Positions 27,043-36,358 are shown, counted from the stretch's first letter. The stretch is 56,421 bases of DNA from Acidobacteriota bacterium (GCA_005788175.1 SXYX01000009.1:1-56421), one strand, 5' to 3'. Translations and numbers: made by a program. Notes: a model not told the origin generated them from the letters alone.

Positions 27043-28406
27043 GAGTGCACCACTGCAAAACGAGCCATAATTTCAATAAGATGTTCAATTTGATGACGAG
27101 TATTGAGCTCTGTAGCGCACCAAAGAATACTCTTTCGATATTGATTTCGCCATGGGGCATCCAATGTATCAAGCTCCAACCCCGGCAGAATGCCCCCGCG
27201 AACAAGTTGTTTTTTCATCTCTGTCCAGTCGCCGTTATAACGTAATACAAACTCATTAAAGAACGGCGCCTCGTCAACAACTTCCCAACAGGGGAGCTCA
27301 AGTAATCGCGACCTTAGATATTGAGCCTTAGCTGCATTTTGTTCGGCTATACCTCTCAAGCCATGTGGCCCAGCTAGCTGGAGCCAAATGTTGGCACGTA
27401 AGGCGATCAAGCCTTGATTCGAACATATATTCGAAGTCGCTTTATCCCGACGAATATGCTGTTCTCTTGCGGTCAAAGTAAGGACATAACCCGTTCGCCC
27501 CTCGAGATCTTTTGTCTCGCCCACGACTCGACCCGGCAATTCGCGCTTGTATGCATCACGTACACCGATGAATCCTAAAAAAGGGCCACCAAAAGATGTG
27601 CGGTTCCCAAAACTCATAGCCTCACCACAAGCGATATCGGCGCCGACGCTTCCTGGTGCGGCTAACCAACCTAGGCTCATTGCTTCCTGTGTGACTGAAA
27701 TTAAAAGTGCACCAGCAGCATGGGTTATCTCGCCACATGCAGTTAGGTCCTCTACGTTTCCAAGAAAATTTGGGTAGCCAATGAGAACAGCAGCCACTGT
27801 ATCATCACATCTGTTTTTTAAATCGGTAAGATTTGTGATCCCTTTATCGAGGGGAATGGAAATAAGTTTTAGTTCTTCATGGGAAGCAAAACCACTTTTC
27901 AAAACCTCATAATAATAAGGATGCAATCCCTCGCTTACTAGAACAGTATTTCTTTTCTTTTGAACTCGAACCGCCATTAATGCAGATTCTAAACACGCTG
28001 TTCCCCCATCGTAGAGACTCGCATTACTTACATCTGTTCCAGTGAGATCGCACATAATCGTTTGATACTCAAAAATATGCTGAAGCGTACCTTGGCTAAT
28101 TTCAGGCTGATAGGGAGTGTACGATGTAAACCATTCCTGTCTACCAACCTGCATATCTACCGCTGTTGGGATGAAATGCGCATACGCACCAGCTCCTAAA
28201 AAACGAGAAGTGAACGAAGTATTCTTTTGGGACATCTGCTTCATTTCCCTTAGAACTTCGAGTTCGGAAGATTGTCTAGGAAGATTGAGAAGTGATTTCA
28301 ACAAAAACTTTGAAGGCACCCCCGATAAACAATCCTCTGCTTTCTTGACGCCAATAGCTGTCAACAACTGTTGGTCTTCATATGGAGATGAAGGCAAGTA
28401 ACGCAC
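27039..28406 (-). CDS. gcvPA: Glycine dehydrogenase (decarboxylating) subunit 1
   Basis: GcvPA (455 residues) is the N-terminal half of the split P-protein and forms a heterodimer or heterotetramer with GcvPB. MRYLPSSPYEDQQLLTAIGV is the standard N-terminus, and FLGAGAYAHFIPTAVD, TPYQPEISQGTLQ and the SMSFGNRTSFGGPFLGF-like block are characteristic. Translation starts at GTG 28406. The upstream leader (28407-28635) contains inverted repeats that could form alternative hairpins. Confidence 0.97.
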   Translation of the reverse strand: MRYLPSSPYEDQQLLTAIGVKKAEDCLSGVPSKFLLKSLLNLPRQSSELEVLREMKQMSQKNTSFTSRFLGAGAYAHFIPTAVDMQVGRQEWFTSYTPYQPEISQGTLQHIFEYQTIMCDLTGTDVSNASLYDGGTACLESALMAVRVQKKRNTVLVSEGLHPYYYEVLKSGFASHEELKLISIPLDKGITNLTDLKNRCDDTVAAVLIGYPNFLGNVEDLTACGEITHAAGALLISVTQEAMSLGWLAAPGSVGADIACGEAMSFGNRTSFGGPFLGFIGVRDAYKRELPGRVVGETKDLEGRTGYVLTLTAREQHIRRDKATSNICSNQGLIALRANIWLQLAGPHGLRGIAEQNAAKAQYLRSRLLELPCWEVVDEAPFFNEFVLRYNGDWTEMKKQLVRGGILPGLELDTLDAPWRNQYRKSILWCATELNTRHQIEHLIEIMARFAVVHS

Positions 28407-28452
28407 AGGCGAAAACCTTATTAAGATTAATTTATAGTTTAACGATTGCAGC

Positions 28453-28496
28453 CTTTAGGTTCCTAAAGTAGAACCTCGCCATTTTGTTTATCAAAA
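28453..28496 (-). promoter_or_regulatory. Overlapping inverted repeats in the gcvPA leader
   Basis: Two mutually exclusive hairpins overlap here: CTTTAGG-TT-CCTAAAG at 28453-28468 and AGGTTC-N8-GAACCT at 28457-28476. A further TTTTG-N5-CAAAA hairpin lies at 28482-28496. They sit 47-90 bases before the gcvPA start. Alternative structures could mean attenuation, or protein operators. I see no glycine-riboswitch core. The rest of the 229-bp spacer up to rpiB is AT-rich with a possible -35 (TTGACT) but no convincing -10. Confidence 0.3.
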
Positions 28497-28635
28497 CAAT
28501 GCCCGTCGTGCCTCTATCTAAATCCACACCAAAATGTGCATTTCCCTAAAGTCAATACTAGTAATATCTAAATTATTGATAATAAAGAACTTAAATAATA
28601 TATTATCATGTGAAGATGACAGAAGAATCCTGTTT

Positions 28636-29067
28636 CTATGGGGTTTTCCCCATCTTTTCCACACGACCATAGTGACGGCCCCCTTCGAAAGACGTTTCAA
28701 GAAAGACCTGCAAGTAGTACTCTGCTTTAAGCGGATCAATTAGTCGTTGGCCAAAAGCAATAGCATTTGCATCATTATGCTGACGGGCCAAACGAGCATG
28801 ATCTGGGGAGGTTACTAAAGCACACCGAATATCCGGAAGGCGATTAGCGGAGATGCTCATACCAATACCGGATCCACAAATCAGTACTAATCGATCCCAC
28901 TCGGAGCGTCGACGAATCGCCTGATAAACATAATCAACATAATCTACTGAATCTTTTGAATGCGTTCCAAAATCAACAATCTCATATCCACAACCCTTCG
29001 CCCATTCTTTCAATCTTGTCTTTAACTCAAGCCCTGCATGATCACAAGCAAAACCAATTTTCAGCAT
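28636..29067 (-). CDS. rpiB: Ribose-5-phosphate isomerase B
   Basis: RpiB (143 residues) interconverts ribose 5-phosphate and ribulose 5-phosphate in the pentose phosphate pathway. The start IGFACDHAGLELK supplies the phosphate-binding and catalytic Asp/His elements. ICGSGIGMSISANR carries the anion hole, and HNDANAIAFGQR is also typical of the RpiB/LacAB fold. LacA/LacB are related but less likely in this context. It is monocistronic in appearance, divergent from the SNF2 helicase by 68 bp. Confidence 0.93.
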   Translation of the reverse strand: MLKIGFACDHAGLELKTRLKEWAKGCGYEIVDFGTHSKDSVDYVDYVYQAIRRRSEWDRLVLICGSGIGMSISANRLPDIRCALVTSPDHARLARQHNDANAIAFGQRLIDPLKAEYYLQVFLETSFEGGRHYGRVEKMGKTP

Positions 29068-29135
29068 GAAACACTCACTCTCAATGGATTTAGATTACGT
29101 ATGAACAGATTAACGTTCTTTGTTCGAGGCCGAAT

Positions 29136-32100
29136 GTGATTCAGCCTATTTTGCAATACCGTCCACTTGATCGAGGCTTCTTTATTGGGCTTTCAGAACC
29201 TGCGGACGCTGAGGAATGGCAAAGGCAATTGCGAGCTCTGCCTGGAGATATCATTGGTCGAGATCGTTTGACCCCGGCTAAAGCACAAATGTATATAGCC
29301 GATGGAACACTCTTAGAGGTTCACGGACTTCCCCTTCGCTGGCAGCGCGCTTATGTTTGGTTAAGTTCGCTCTCTAAGTACAACGGGGAGATGAGCCCCT
29401 CTCTTCGCTATTGGTCTGCAGCGGTTCGCCAACTACAATCACTGGTCATTCGTGGGGCGGTACTACCCAAACTTAATACCACTGGGAATCCTTGGCGTGC
29501 TCAGTGGGGTGCATCTTTGACGGGTCCTCAAGATCGTAATGTCATTCAAGCCCTCGAAGCAGCCATGCCTCCGGCGTGTTCAGCTTTTCCTACTTCAGAT
29601 CAATATGAATTTACCAAAGGCGTTCTTTTGGGAAACTTTGATACCTATGTTCTTGAAGGAGAAGATCCTTTACCGTGTAATTCTCACCAGGTACTCCATG
29701 CTTTTTTAGAAGACGGGATTGATTTTCTCATTCGTTATGTCGCAGGTGGCATTCGGCCGGGGGAAGACCCCCGGCTAGCCATGCTTCATCGATTAAGGGG
29801 ACACAAGCGGGATAGGCTCCCCTGGGATGAACGCTTGATGGTGGCCTTATCTCATCCTATGAACGAATTCCCCAATATTGGTATTACAGAACGAACACTT
29901 GGTGATCAATTAGACCAATGGAGCGAGGGGGCCCGACCTCAGTGGATTCGACCAAGTTTTTATTTAGAGTCTCCACCGGTTCCAAAGGGTCAACAAACTG
30001 TTCAGGAAGCCGATCGTCTTAGTGAGGATGGCTGGATTTTACGCGCGGGTTTAGAAACAGAACATGGCACGCGTATTTCCGTTGAAGAATTATGGCAAAT
30101 TTCAAATGACCCGCGCGTCATCCAAGCTCGCCAATTGTTGCTTCGCGGCATCGCGCGTGCGACCCCATTTTTTAAACCTCTCTATAAAATTTTAGCTGGG
30201 CAAAAACCGGAAAACTTGATCCTTCTCCCAGCCGAAGCGTGGGAATTTATAACACAAGGAGCTTCTTCTCTTAAAGAAGCAGGGTTCATGATTCACATTC
30301 CCGAGGCGATGGCCGAGTTTGGCGGTGCTCGTCGGCTAAGAGCGAAGGTCAGGCTGGGCGCTCGGGACTTAGAATCTTCAATTCCTGCGATTCAGGCAGG
30401 TATAGAGGGAAGCGTGTCAGCCGATTGGAGTTTGATGTTAGGTGATGATGCCCTGAGCATAGAAGATTTTTCACTAATGGCCAGCTTGAAGCATCCACTT
30501 GTGGCGTGGAAAGGTAAGTGGGTTGCTATTGATCCAGAAACCATGAAACAGATTATGGCCATTATTAGCGCAAGTCGAGGAAATGGCTTCGAGTCGATGA
30601 CCAAGGGCGAAGCTATTGCAGCTGCACTCACGGGTACTGCTCGAATTCCTGGAGTAAGTGAAATCATTGAAGTTGAGGTAGCCGGTAATTTCGGGGAAGC
30701 GCTTCAACAACTGCACCAACTCCCCGATCGCCCCATCATGCAACCTGAAAATTTCAAGGGTGCTCTGCGCCCCTATCAACTCCGAGGGCTAGCCTGGCTT
30801 GACGGCCTTGATCGCCTGCAGCTTGGCGGCATACTTGCCGATGATATGGGTCTGGGTAAGACCATTCAGGTCCTGGCACTTTTACTCCATAGACAATTAA
30901 GATCTTCTACAGAAGGACCTCCAACGCTTTTAATTTGTCCGACTTCTTTATTGGGAAATTGGGAACGGGAAGTAAAAAAATTCTCTCCATCTATACCCGT
31001 ATTCATTCATCATGGCAACAATCGAGAAGAGCTTCCTATTAAATTTAGGCCCCACACTCTAGTTATCACGACTTATGGAGTGATTCGCCGTGAAGAAGAC
31101 ACGTTTAATAATCGATATTGGTCGATTATTGTCATTGACGAAGCTCAAGCAATTAAGAATTCAACTAGTGCACAAGCTAAAGCAGTGCGCAATCTTCGAG
31201 GTGGGTTCAAATTAGCACTCACCGGTACGCCAATTGAAAATCGCCTCACCGAATTATGGTCCATCATGACATCGGCATTGCCAGGCTATCTCAGCAGTGA
31301 GAGTAATTTTAAAGACCGTTTTTCAACCCCAATCGAAAAATACCGAGATCCTGAGGCTGCTGAAGAGCTTCGCAAGCGCATTGGCCCTTTTATTCTTCGT
31401 CGTCTAAAGACGGATCGAAATATTATTCAAGATCTGCCAGAAAAAAACGAGATGAAGGTCTACATAAGCTTAAGCAAAGAACAAGCCCTTTTGTATCAAG
31501 CACGTGTTGAGCAGATGGAAAAAGATTTCGAAAAGGCCACAGGTATTGAGCGACGCGGTAAAATTCTCGCTCTTCTAACTCATCTAAAACAAATTTGTAA
31601 TCATCCAACGCATTTTTTACGCTCGAGAGGACCCTATCTGGGTCGCAGCGGCAAACTCGATCGACTTACTGAGATGCTCGAAGAAGTAATTGAGGGAGGG
31701 GAAAAAGCTATCATTTTTACTCAATTCAGAGAAATGGGAGATCGACTTAAAGAGCACCTTGCCTCTGTCTTGGGCTTTGAGCCACCATTTTTACACGGAG
31801 GAACTTCTCGTGATCAACGAGACGAAATGGTTCGCTCATTTCAAGAAGACCCCTTTGGATCCAAGGTGCTGTTGCTTTCCTTGAAAGCCGGTGGCGTAGG
31901 ACTTAATCTCACAGCAGCAACCCACGTATTTCATTTTGATCGTTGGTGGAACCCCGCCGTTGAAGATCAGGCTACAGATCGGGCTTACCGCATCGGTCAG
32001 ACTAAAAATGTTCAGGTTCATAAGTTAATTACTATTGGAACTCTTGAAGAGAAAGTAGATGCCATGTTGGAGTCTAAGAGAGATCTTGCCGATCGTGTCG

Positions 32101-32282
32101 TAGGAACCGGAGAGGGTTGGCTCACAGAGTTAGATGATGATGCATTGCGCCGTCTTGTTGCTCTAGATTCGGACTCGAGTATGTTGGGTACAGAAGGTCC
32201 AGCATTTTCTATGGCTGAAGCTAAGCGCCTTGCCGCCTCCGCTTTGGTGATCGCAGATGAAAACCCTGAGGAGCTCCTATGA
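29136..32282 (+). CDS. SNF2-family DNA-dependent ATPase/helicase
   Basis: This 1048-residue protein is a bacterial SWI2/SNF2 ATPase. The N-terminal half (to about residue 530) corresponds to the SNF2-associated region of bacterial members. Motor motifs follow: LRPYQLRGLAWL, Walker A DDMGLGKT (about residue 570), DEAQ box VIDEAQAIKN (about 667), LTGTPIENRLTELWS, and in lobe 2 the helicase block LKAGGVGLNL...FDRWWNPAVEDQATDRAYRIGQ. Such ATPases translocate on duplex DNA and remodel protein-DNA complexes. The closest functional guess is a RapA/HepA-like transcription or repair factor. It starts at GTG 29136 and overlaps the next gene (ATGA), a SWIM-domain partner. Confidence 0.93.
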   Translation: MIQPILQYRPLDRGFFIGLSEPADAEEWQRQLRALPGDIIGRDRLTPAKAQMYIADGTLLEVHGLPLRWQRAYVWLSSLSKYNGEMSPSLRYWSAAVRQLQSLVIRGAVLPKLNTTGNPWRAQWGASLTGPQDRNVIQALEAAMPPACSAFPTSDQYEFTKGVLLGNFDTYVLEGEDPLPCNSHQVLHAFLEDGIDFLIRYVAGGIRPGEDPRLAMLHRLRGHKRDRLPWDERLMVALSHPMNEFPNIGITERTLGDQLDQWSEGARPQWIRPSFYLESPPVPKGQQTVQEADRLSEDGWILRAGLETEHGTRISVEELWQISNDPRVIQARQLLLRGIARATPFFKPLYKILAGQKPENLILLPAEAWEFITQGASSLKEAGFMIHIPEAMAEFGGARRLRAKVRLGARDLESSIPAIQAGIEGSVSADWSLMLGDDALSIEDFSLMASLKHPLVAWKGKWVAIDPETMKQIMAIISASRGNGFESMTKGEAIAAALTGTARIPGVSEIIEVEVAGNFGEALQQLHQLPDRPIMQPENFKGALRPYQLRGLAWLDGLDRLQLGGILADDMGLGKTIQVLALLLHRQLRSSTEGPPTLLICPTSLLGNWEREVKKFSPSIPVFIHHGNNREELPIKFRPHTLVITTYGVIRREEDTFNNRYWSIIVIDEAQAIKNSTSAQAKAVRNLRGGFKLALTGTPIENRLTELWSIMTSALPGYLSSESNFKDRFSTPIEKYRDPEAAEELRKRIGPFILRRLKTDRNIIQDLPEKNEMKVYISLSKEQALLYQARVEQMEKDFEKATGIERRGKILALLTHLKQICNHPTHFLRSRGPYLGRSGKLDRLTEMLEEVIEGGEKAIIFTQFREMGDRLKEHLASVLGFEPPFLHGGTSRDQRDEMVRSFQEDPFGSKVLLLSLKAGGVGLNLTAATHVFHFDRWWNPAVEDQATDRAYRIGQTKNVQVHKLITIGTLEEKVDAMLESKRDLADRVVGTGEGWLTELDDDALRRLVALDSDSSMLGTEGPAFSMAEAKRLAASALVIADENPEELL

Positions 32283-33256
32283 TTTCTATGGAACGTTTCG
32301 GTTCTACATGGTGGGGTCGCTTATGGACTAAAGCTTTAGAAGAGCTAAGCGATGATTTCGAAAATCGTCTACCCCGGGGGAAAAAATACGCCGAAGAAGG
32401 AGCCGTCTCACATTTCCAAGTTCGACCTGGACAAATTGAAGCAAGAGTCCATGGACGAAAAACCTATACCGTCACCCTAGCGCTTCCTGCATTGAGTGAG
32501 CAGCAATGGCAAAGGGCTCTCGACCTGCTTGCCAAAGAAAGTCGTTTCGTCGCCTCGCTCTTGGCGGGCGAAATGCCACAAGGTTTGGACGAAACTTTTC
32601 GAGAAGCAGGCGCTAGTCTCTATCCTCGAGTCCCCAAAGAACTTCAGACACACTGTGATTGTCCGGATCTAGCGAATCCCTGTAAGCATGTTGCTGCTGT
32701 TTGTTACGTCATGGCCGAGGCGTTGGATCGAGATCCTTGGCTGCTCTTTGATCTCCGAGGGAAAACCAATCATGAAGTTCGTTTAGCTCTTCAAGCCGCT
32801 GTTGACTCCGCGGCAATTGAACCCTCAAGGCGTAGAGGCAGACCTAAGAAAAATGATTTACCACTTGAAGATAAATTAGCCATCCAAGAATCTACTTCCA
32901 TGGTTTGGCAGGCTATGACCTCAGATCGATTTACCGATCTTGCAGCCCCGCTTCCAACCGTAAGCATTCCTCGGGTCATACCTGCTGATCCCAGCGTTTT
33001 TTCTCAACTTGGTCCCTTACCCCACGCACGCATAGAAGCCTCTTTGTCGTTGGCTGCCCTTATGCATCGAACCGCTGAATGGATTCAGCAGGGAATCGTT
33101 TCGGACCGCACAGATGAGAATTTGAATGGTAATGGAAACATAGAAAGTGAGAAAATTGTCAAGGAAGCTTCTCCCTTCGATAGTCCTACTTCGATTATTC
33201 GAGCTGGAAACCAAAGACCTTGGCGTGGAAAACGCCGACGTTGGCGAAAAACCTAA
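32279..33256 (+). CDS. SWIM zinc-finger protein, SNF2 partner
   Basis: The 325-residue protein has one SWIM zinc finger (CxCx...CxH) seen as HCDCPDLANPCKHVAAVCYV (about residues 125-144). SWIM domains bind DNA or protein and are often encoded next to bacterial SNF2 ATPases. The N-terminus STWWGRLWTKALEELSDDFENRLPRGKKYAEEGAV is typical of this bacterial family. After residue 190 the protein is low-complexity and basic, ending in RPWRGKRRRWRKT, which suggests nucleic-acid contact. Its ATG overlaps the SNF2 stop, so the two are made together. Confidence 0.88.
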   Translation: MISMERFGSTWWGRLWTKALEELSDDFENRLPRGKKYAEEGAVSHFQVRPGQIEARVHGRKTYTVTLALPALSEQQWQRALDLLAKESRFVASLLAGEMPQGLDETFREAGASLYPRVPKELQTHCDCPDLANPCKHVAAVCYVMAEALDRDPWLLFDLRGKTNHEVRLALQAAVDSAAIEPSRRRGRPKKNDLPLEDKLAIQESTSMVWQAMTSDRFTDLAAPLPTVSIPRVIPADPSVFSQLGPLPHARIEASLSLAALMHRTAEWIQQGIVSDRTDENLNGNGNIESEKIVKEASPFDSPTSIIRAGNQRPWRGKRRRWRKT

Positions 33257-33268
33257 AAGGAACCCACT

Positions 33269-33661
33269 ATGAAAAAAATAAATACCCCCCATGCTCCGCC
33301 AGCGATTGGTCCTTATTCCCAAGCGATCGTTAGTGAGGCCTTTCTGTTTACGAGATATCTGTTTACTTCAGGGCAAATTGCTCTGCTACCTGCAACAGGA
33401 GATTTTCTCAATGGCGACATCACAGAACAAACTAAACAAGTACTCAAGAATTTAGATGCCATTCTTGTAGAGGCAGGAACCTCATGGGAACGAGTTGTTA
33501 AAACGAATGTTTATCTTATTGATATGAATGAATACGCAACTTTCAATCAAATCTATGAGCAACATCTTAAAGGGGCGCGACCGGCTCGCCTTACTTGTGC
33601 CGTCGCAGCACTTCCAAAAGGTGCCCGGGTTGAAATAGATCTTATTGCTGAGGCCTATTAA
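33269..33661 (+). CDS. ridA: Reactive imine/enamine deaminase RidA
   Basis: RidA (130 residues) hydrolyses reactive enamines and imines released by PLP enzymes such as threonine dehydratase. INTPHAPPAIGPYSQAI is the conserved start. The active-site arginine with cysteine lies in RPARLTCAVAALPKGARVEIDLIA, and the late glutamate is present. AAGGA lies before the ATG. It follows the SNF2-SWIM pair by 12 bp on the same strand, probably as the last gene of that transcript. Confidence 0.95.
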   Translation: MKKINTPHAPPAIGPYSQAIVSEAFLFTRYLFTSGQIALLPATGDFLNGDITEQTKQVLKNLDAILVEAGTSWERVVKTNVYLIDMNEYATFNQIYEQHLKGARPARLTCAVAALPKGARVEIDLIAEAY

Positions 33662-33679
33662 TTCTTTTAATTCAAGTTC

Positions 33680-34165
33680 TCAGCCTTCTTCGGTATCTCC
33701 AATATCGTCATCAACCTTGTTCCATCTAGGTTCTGCGTGAAAGCGGTCTTCTTTTAGTTGTTCAAGGAAATGGATCATCCGCTTTCCCCAAGGAGATTGC
33801 GATGATACTCCCGCAGGGATAAATGGGACTAGTTCTTTAGGTACTTCTTCCAAGCAAAGTTGGGTAAGCGTCAGTGACTGTCTGAAATTCTCACCAACAG
33901 GCATAAGGTTTACTGAAAGAGTATCTAAGATCGTATTTAATTCTTCATCATCCGTTTGACTAGCTGCATGTTGTATGGCTTCCGAGGCCTTAATCCTGGC
34001 CTTCATTAATTTCACATGTAGGTTCGTAAGTGTTTTAACAGAGGGTTTATGACGTAAGGCTTCCGCTGTGTCTTCAAGGAGCGGGTGAAGTTTTTTAAAC
34101 AAGATAGAAAGCGTTTGTTCGGCGGGCGGCATATGGTCATAAATACTGTACTTCAAAGACATCAT
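33680..34165 (-). CDS. Uncharacterised helical protein
   Basis: This 161-residue protein is not recognised. It is rich in predicted alpha-helix (for example TLSILFKKLHPLLEDTAEALRH and SEAIQHAASQTDDEELNTILDTLS), has no signal peptide, membrane segment or cysteine motif (one Cys only), and ends in an acidic tail. The central QSPWGKRMIHFLEQLKEDRFHAEPRWN segment looks conserved-like. It lies 87 bp downstream of the DinG-like gene on the same strand, so it may be co-transcribed with it, and it converges with ridA. Confidence 0.6.
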   Translation of the reverse strand: MMSLKYSIYDHMPPAEQTLSILFKKLHPLLEDTAEALRHKPSVKTLTNLHVKLMKARIKASEAIQHAASQTDDEELNTILDTLSVNLMPVGENFRQSLTLTQLCLEEVPKELVPFIPAGVSSQSPWGKRMIHFLEQLKEDRFHAEPRWNKVDDDIGDTEEG

Positions 34166-34252
34166 TCACCATACTTTGTTGAGATGGTTACAAGGCAAAA
34201 TAGATTGAAATACGAATCATATCTATCAGTTTAGTTTAAGTATGCGTTTCTT

Positions 34253-36295
34253 TTAAATAGCCGATAAAAATTTTTCCACCTCATCCCAATCCCGAATCAA
34301 TGGAAACGGCGGGAGAGAGGCTCGAACTATTCTTGCATACGATTTACCCTTGGTATCCTCGTGTGGCATGAGAATGCGCGGGTCCATAATAGCAACTACT
34401 CCGCGGTCTTTTTTTGATCGAATTAATCTGCCAATACCTTGTTTTAACTTCAGGGCCATTAGGGGAACCTGAAGTTGCATAAATCCCGCCAGGGCATCTT
34501 CCTCGGTCAATCGCGCCATACGAGCCTGTAAAATAGGATCATCGGGGGGAGCAAACGGGAGAGCCATCACTACAACTAGAATCAAGGCATTCCCTGGTAG
34601 ATCAACGCCTTGCCAAAAAGAAGCTAGTCCCAAGAGCACCCCTTGTGGCGTCCTTCGGAACTCTTCTAAAAGTATTTGTCGGTTCATTTGTTGACCCTGA
34701 ATAAAAAAAGTGAGGGCAGGAAGGCCTACCTGCAAACGCGGCGCAAAGTACTCAAGCATTTTTTTACTTGTAAAAAGTATCATGGCTCTTCCGCGGCTTG
34801 CTCGGCAGAGTCGTTCAATAGAATCCTGGCAGTGGGTTAGCCATATTTCCTCACCTACCTGGTTTGCACTTGCCCGTCTTTCGGGTATTTCCGGCGGTAC
34901 AAAAATAAGACCTTGGGTTTGGAAATCAAAAGGACTTTCGACGCTTTCAGATGCCTCGCACTCGCGTCTTGTTAGTCCCAGAGTAATCCGAAGATGATCA
35001 AAACTTGAATCACCTCTTAACGTCGCCGAAGTCAAAATAACTGTTTCAAAACCTTGACGAAGTAAGCGATCAAAAAGATTTCCAACATCGACAGGATTTG
35101 ATTGAAACCGAACAAAGGACTTCGATTCCCGGTGCAATGTCGATACCCATCCTTCTGGGCTCAGCAGAAACTGTTCAAGACTTTGTAAAGCATATGAAAT
35201 ACGATCCATCAACTTTTCCCACCCAAGTTCTTTTTCTTTTTGCATAGAAAGTCGCTGACATTCTCGTCCGATCGCCTCCATGCAAGCTTGCCACGACTGA
35301 AGATATAAAGTGATAGAAGATAAATCTATGGAATCATCCCCTAGGGCGTATACCTTATTTATTGTTGGTATTGATTCCTGAAGATCGCTCCACGTTTTTC
35401 TCAGCGTTGGAAGATACAAAGGTATTTGAGTCAGTTCTTTGAGGCTTCTTGTAGACTCCTCTAGATCATTAATTAGCATATTCATGCTGCGGGTACTCCA
35501 AGATAATGCACAAGAATCTGTAATCTGATCTGTAAGTTCGTGAGCTTCGTCGAGAACAAGAATAGGAGCATCAGGAATGACTTGGCCAAAATCTGATTCA
35601 CGCAATTGACGATCGGCTAAGAGCAGTGCATGATTTACGATTATCACGTCTGCCTGGCTCGCCTCATTCTTGAGTTGGGTAAGAAAACAGGTTTCATACT
35701 GCGCGCATTTGCGACCCGTACAGCGCTCGGAACGAGCATTCACGAGTTCCCAAAGGGGGGATTCATCGCTTTTACCCAGTTCGTCGCCGTCGCCCTGACT
35801 AGTTTGCGTCATCCAGCGGTCCATCTTGAGCCATAACTTTTGATCAGGAACCGTAAAACTATCGGGTGGGCTCTGCTGAAGTTCACCCCATGCTTTCTTA
35901 CACGCATAGTTTCCTCTTCCTTTAACAACAACGCCCTTGATAGGCTTCTCTAGAATATTTGCTGCGCGAGGTAAGTCTTCATCCATCAATTGCTGCTGAA
36001 GATTTTTAGTCCGCGTGGAAACAACAATAGGCCTTTTTTTACCCGCTAAGGTGCTCAATAAATAGGCAAGGCTTTTGCCTATGCCTGTTCCGGCTTCGAG
36101 GGTCTGAACCACTGCTTGAGGCACAATACCGTCTCCATTTTCAAGCCACTGGGTTCTTTTTTGTGACCCATCTTCAACAGCGTCATAGAGAATTTCAGCC
36201 ATTCGTCTTTGACCAGGCCGTACTTCGGCTCCCGGGAAAAACCGAAAGAGCGCCCCGTTTTGTTCGTCAAAATAGAAATCCATCGGATGAGGCAT
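34253..36295 (-). CDS. DinG/XPD-family Fe-S DNA helicase
   Basis: The 680-residue protein is a superfamily 2 helicase of the DinG/YoaA/XPD type. Motifs: RPGQRRMAE, Walker A EAGTGIGKSLAYLL (about residue 69), DEAH box ILVLDEAHEL, and C-terminal GLASFWQGVDLPGN with QGIGRLIRSKKDRG. Between motifs I and II, four cysteines (NYACKKAW, then RCTGRKCAQYETCF) can bind the 4Fe-4S cluster of this group. The role is probably resolving DNA damage or replication intermediates. It is divergent from a BlaI-type regulator, and its promoter overlaps a palindrome. Confidence 0.9.
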   Translation of the reverse strand: MPHPMDFYFDEQNGALFRFFPGAEVRPGQRRMAEILYDAVEDGSQKRTQWLENGDGIVPQAVVQTLEAGTGIGKSLAYLLSTLAGKKRPIVVSTRTKNLQQQLMDEDLPRAANILEKPIKGVVVKGRGNYACKKAWGELQQSPPDSFTVPDQKLWLKMDRWMTQTSQGDGDELGKSDESPLWELVNARSERCTGRKCAQYETCFLTQLKNEASQADVIIVNHALLLADRQLRESDFGQVIPDAPILVLDEAHELTDQITDSCALSWSTRSMNMLINDLEESTRSLKELTQIPLYLPTLRKTWSDLQESIPTINKVYALGDDSIDLSSITLYLQSWQACMEAIGRECQRLSMQKEKELGWEKLMDRISYALQSLEQFLLSPEGWVSTLHRESKSFVRFQSNPVDVGNLFDRLLRQGFETVILTSATLRGDSSFDHLRITLGLTRRECEASESVESPFDFQTQGLIFVPPEIPERRASANQVGEEIWLTHCQDSIERLCRASRGRAMILFTSKKMLEYFAPRLQVGLPALTFFIQGQQMNRQILLEEFRRTPQGVLLGLASFWQGVDLPGNALILVVVMALPFAPPDDPILQARMARLTEEDALAGFMQLQVPLMALKLKQGIGRLIRSKKDRGVVAIMDPRILMPHEDTKGKSYARIVRASLPPFPLIRDWDEVEKFLSAI

Positions 36296-36313
36296 GGGTA
36301 TCTCAACTAAAAA

Positions 36314-36337
36314 ATTATAATAAGCCTCAGATGAGGC
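36314..36337 (-). promoter_or_regulatory. Candidate -10 of the DinG-like gene with overlapping palindrome
   Basis: On the minus strand a perfect -10 TATAAT occupies 36319-36314. Immediately upstream, GCCTCA-GA-TGAGGC forms a 6-bp-arm palindrome at 36324-36337, where a spacer and -35 would be. The element sits in the 63-bp region shared with the divergent BlaI-type regulator. Such placement fits an operator that blocks the helicase promoter and perhaps the regulator's own. The palindrome is not the classical BlaI TACA-TGTA operator. Confidence 0.45.
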
Positions 36338-36358
36338 AAGGTATTAGAGAATAGCCTA

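Noticed and set aside
28407-28635. Glycine riboswitch before gcvPA
   Set aside because: Neither aptamer core nor linker is visible; only simple inverted repeats are present.
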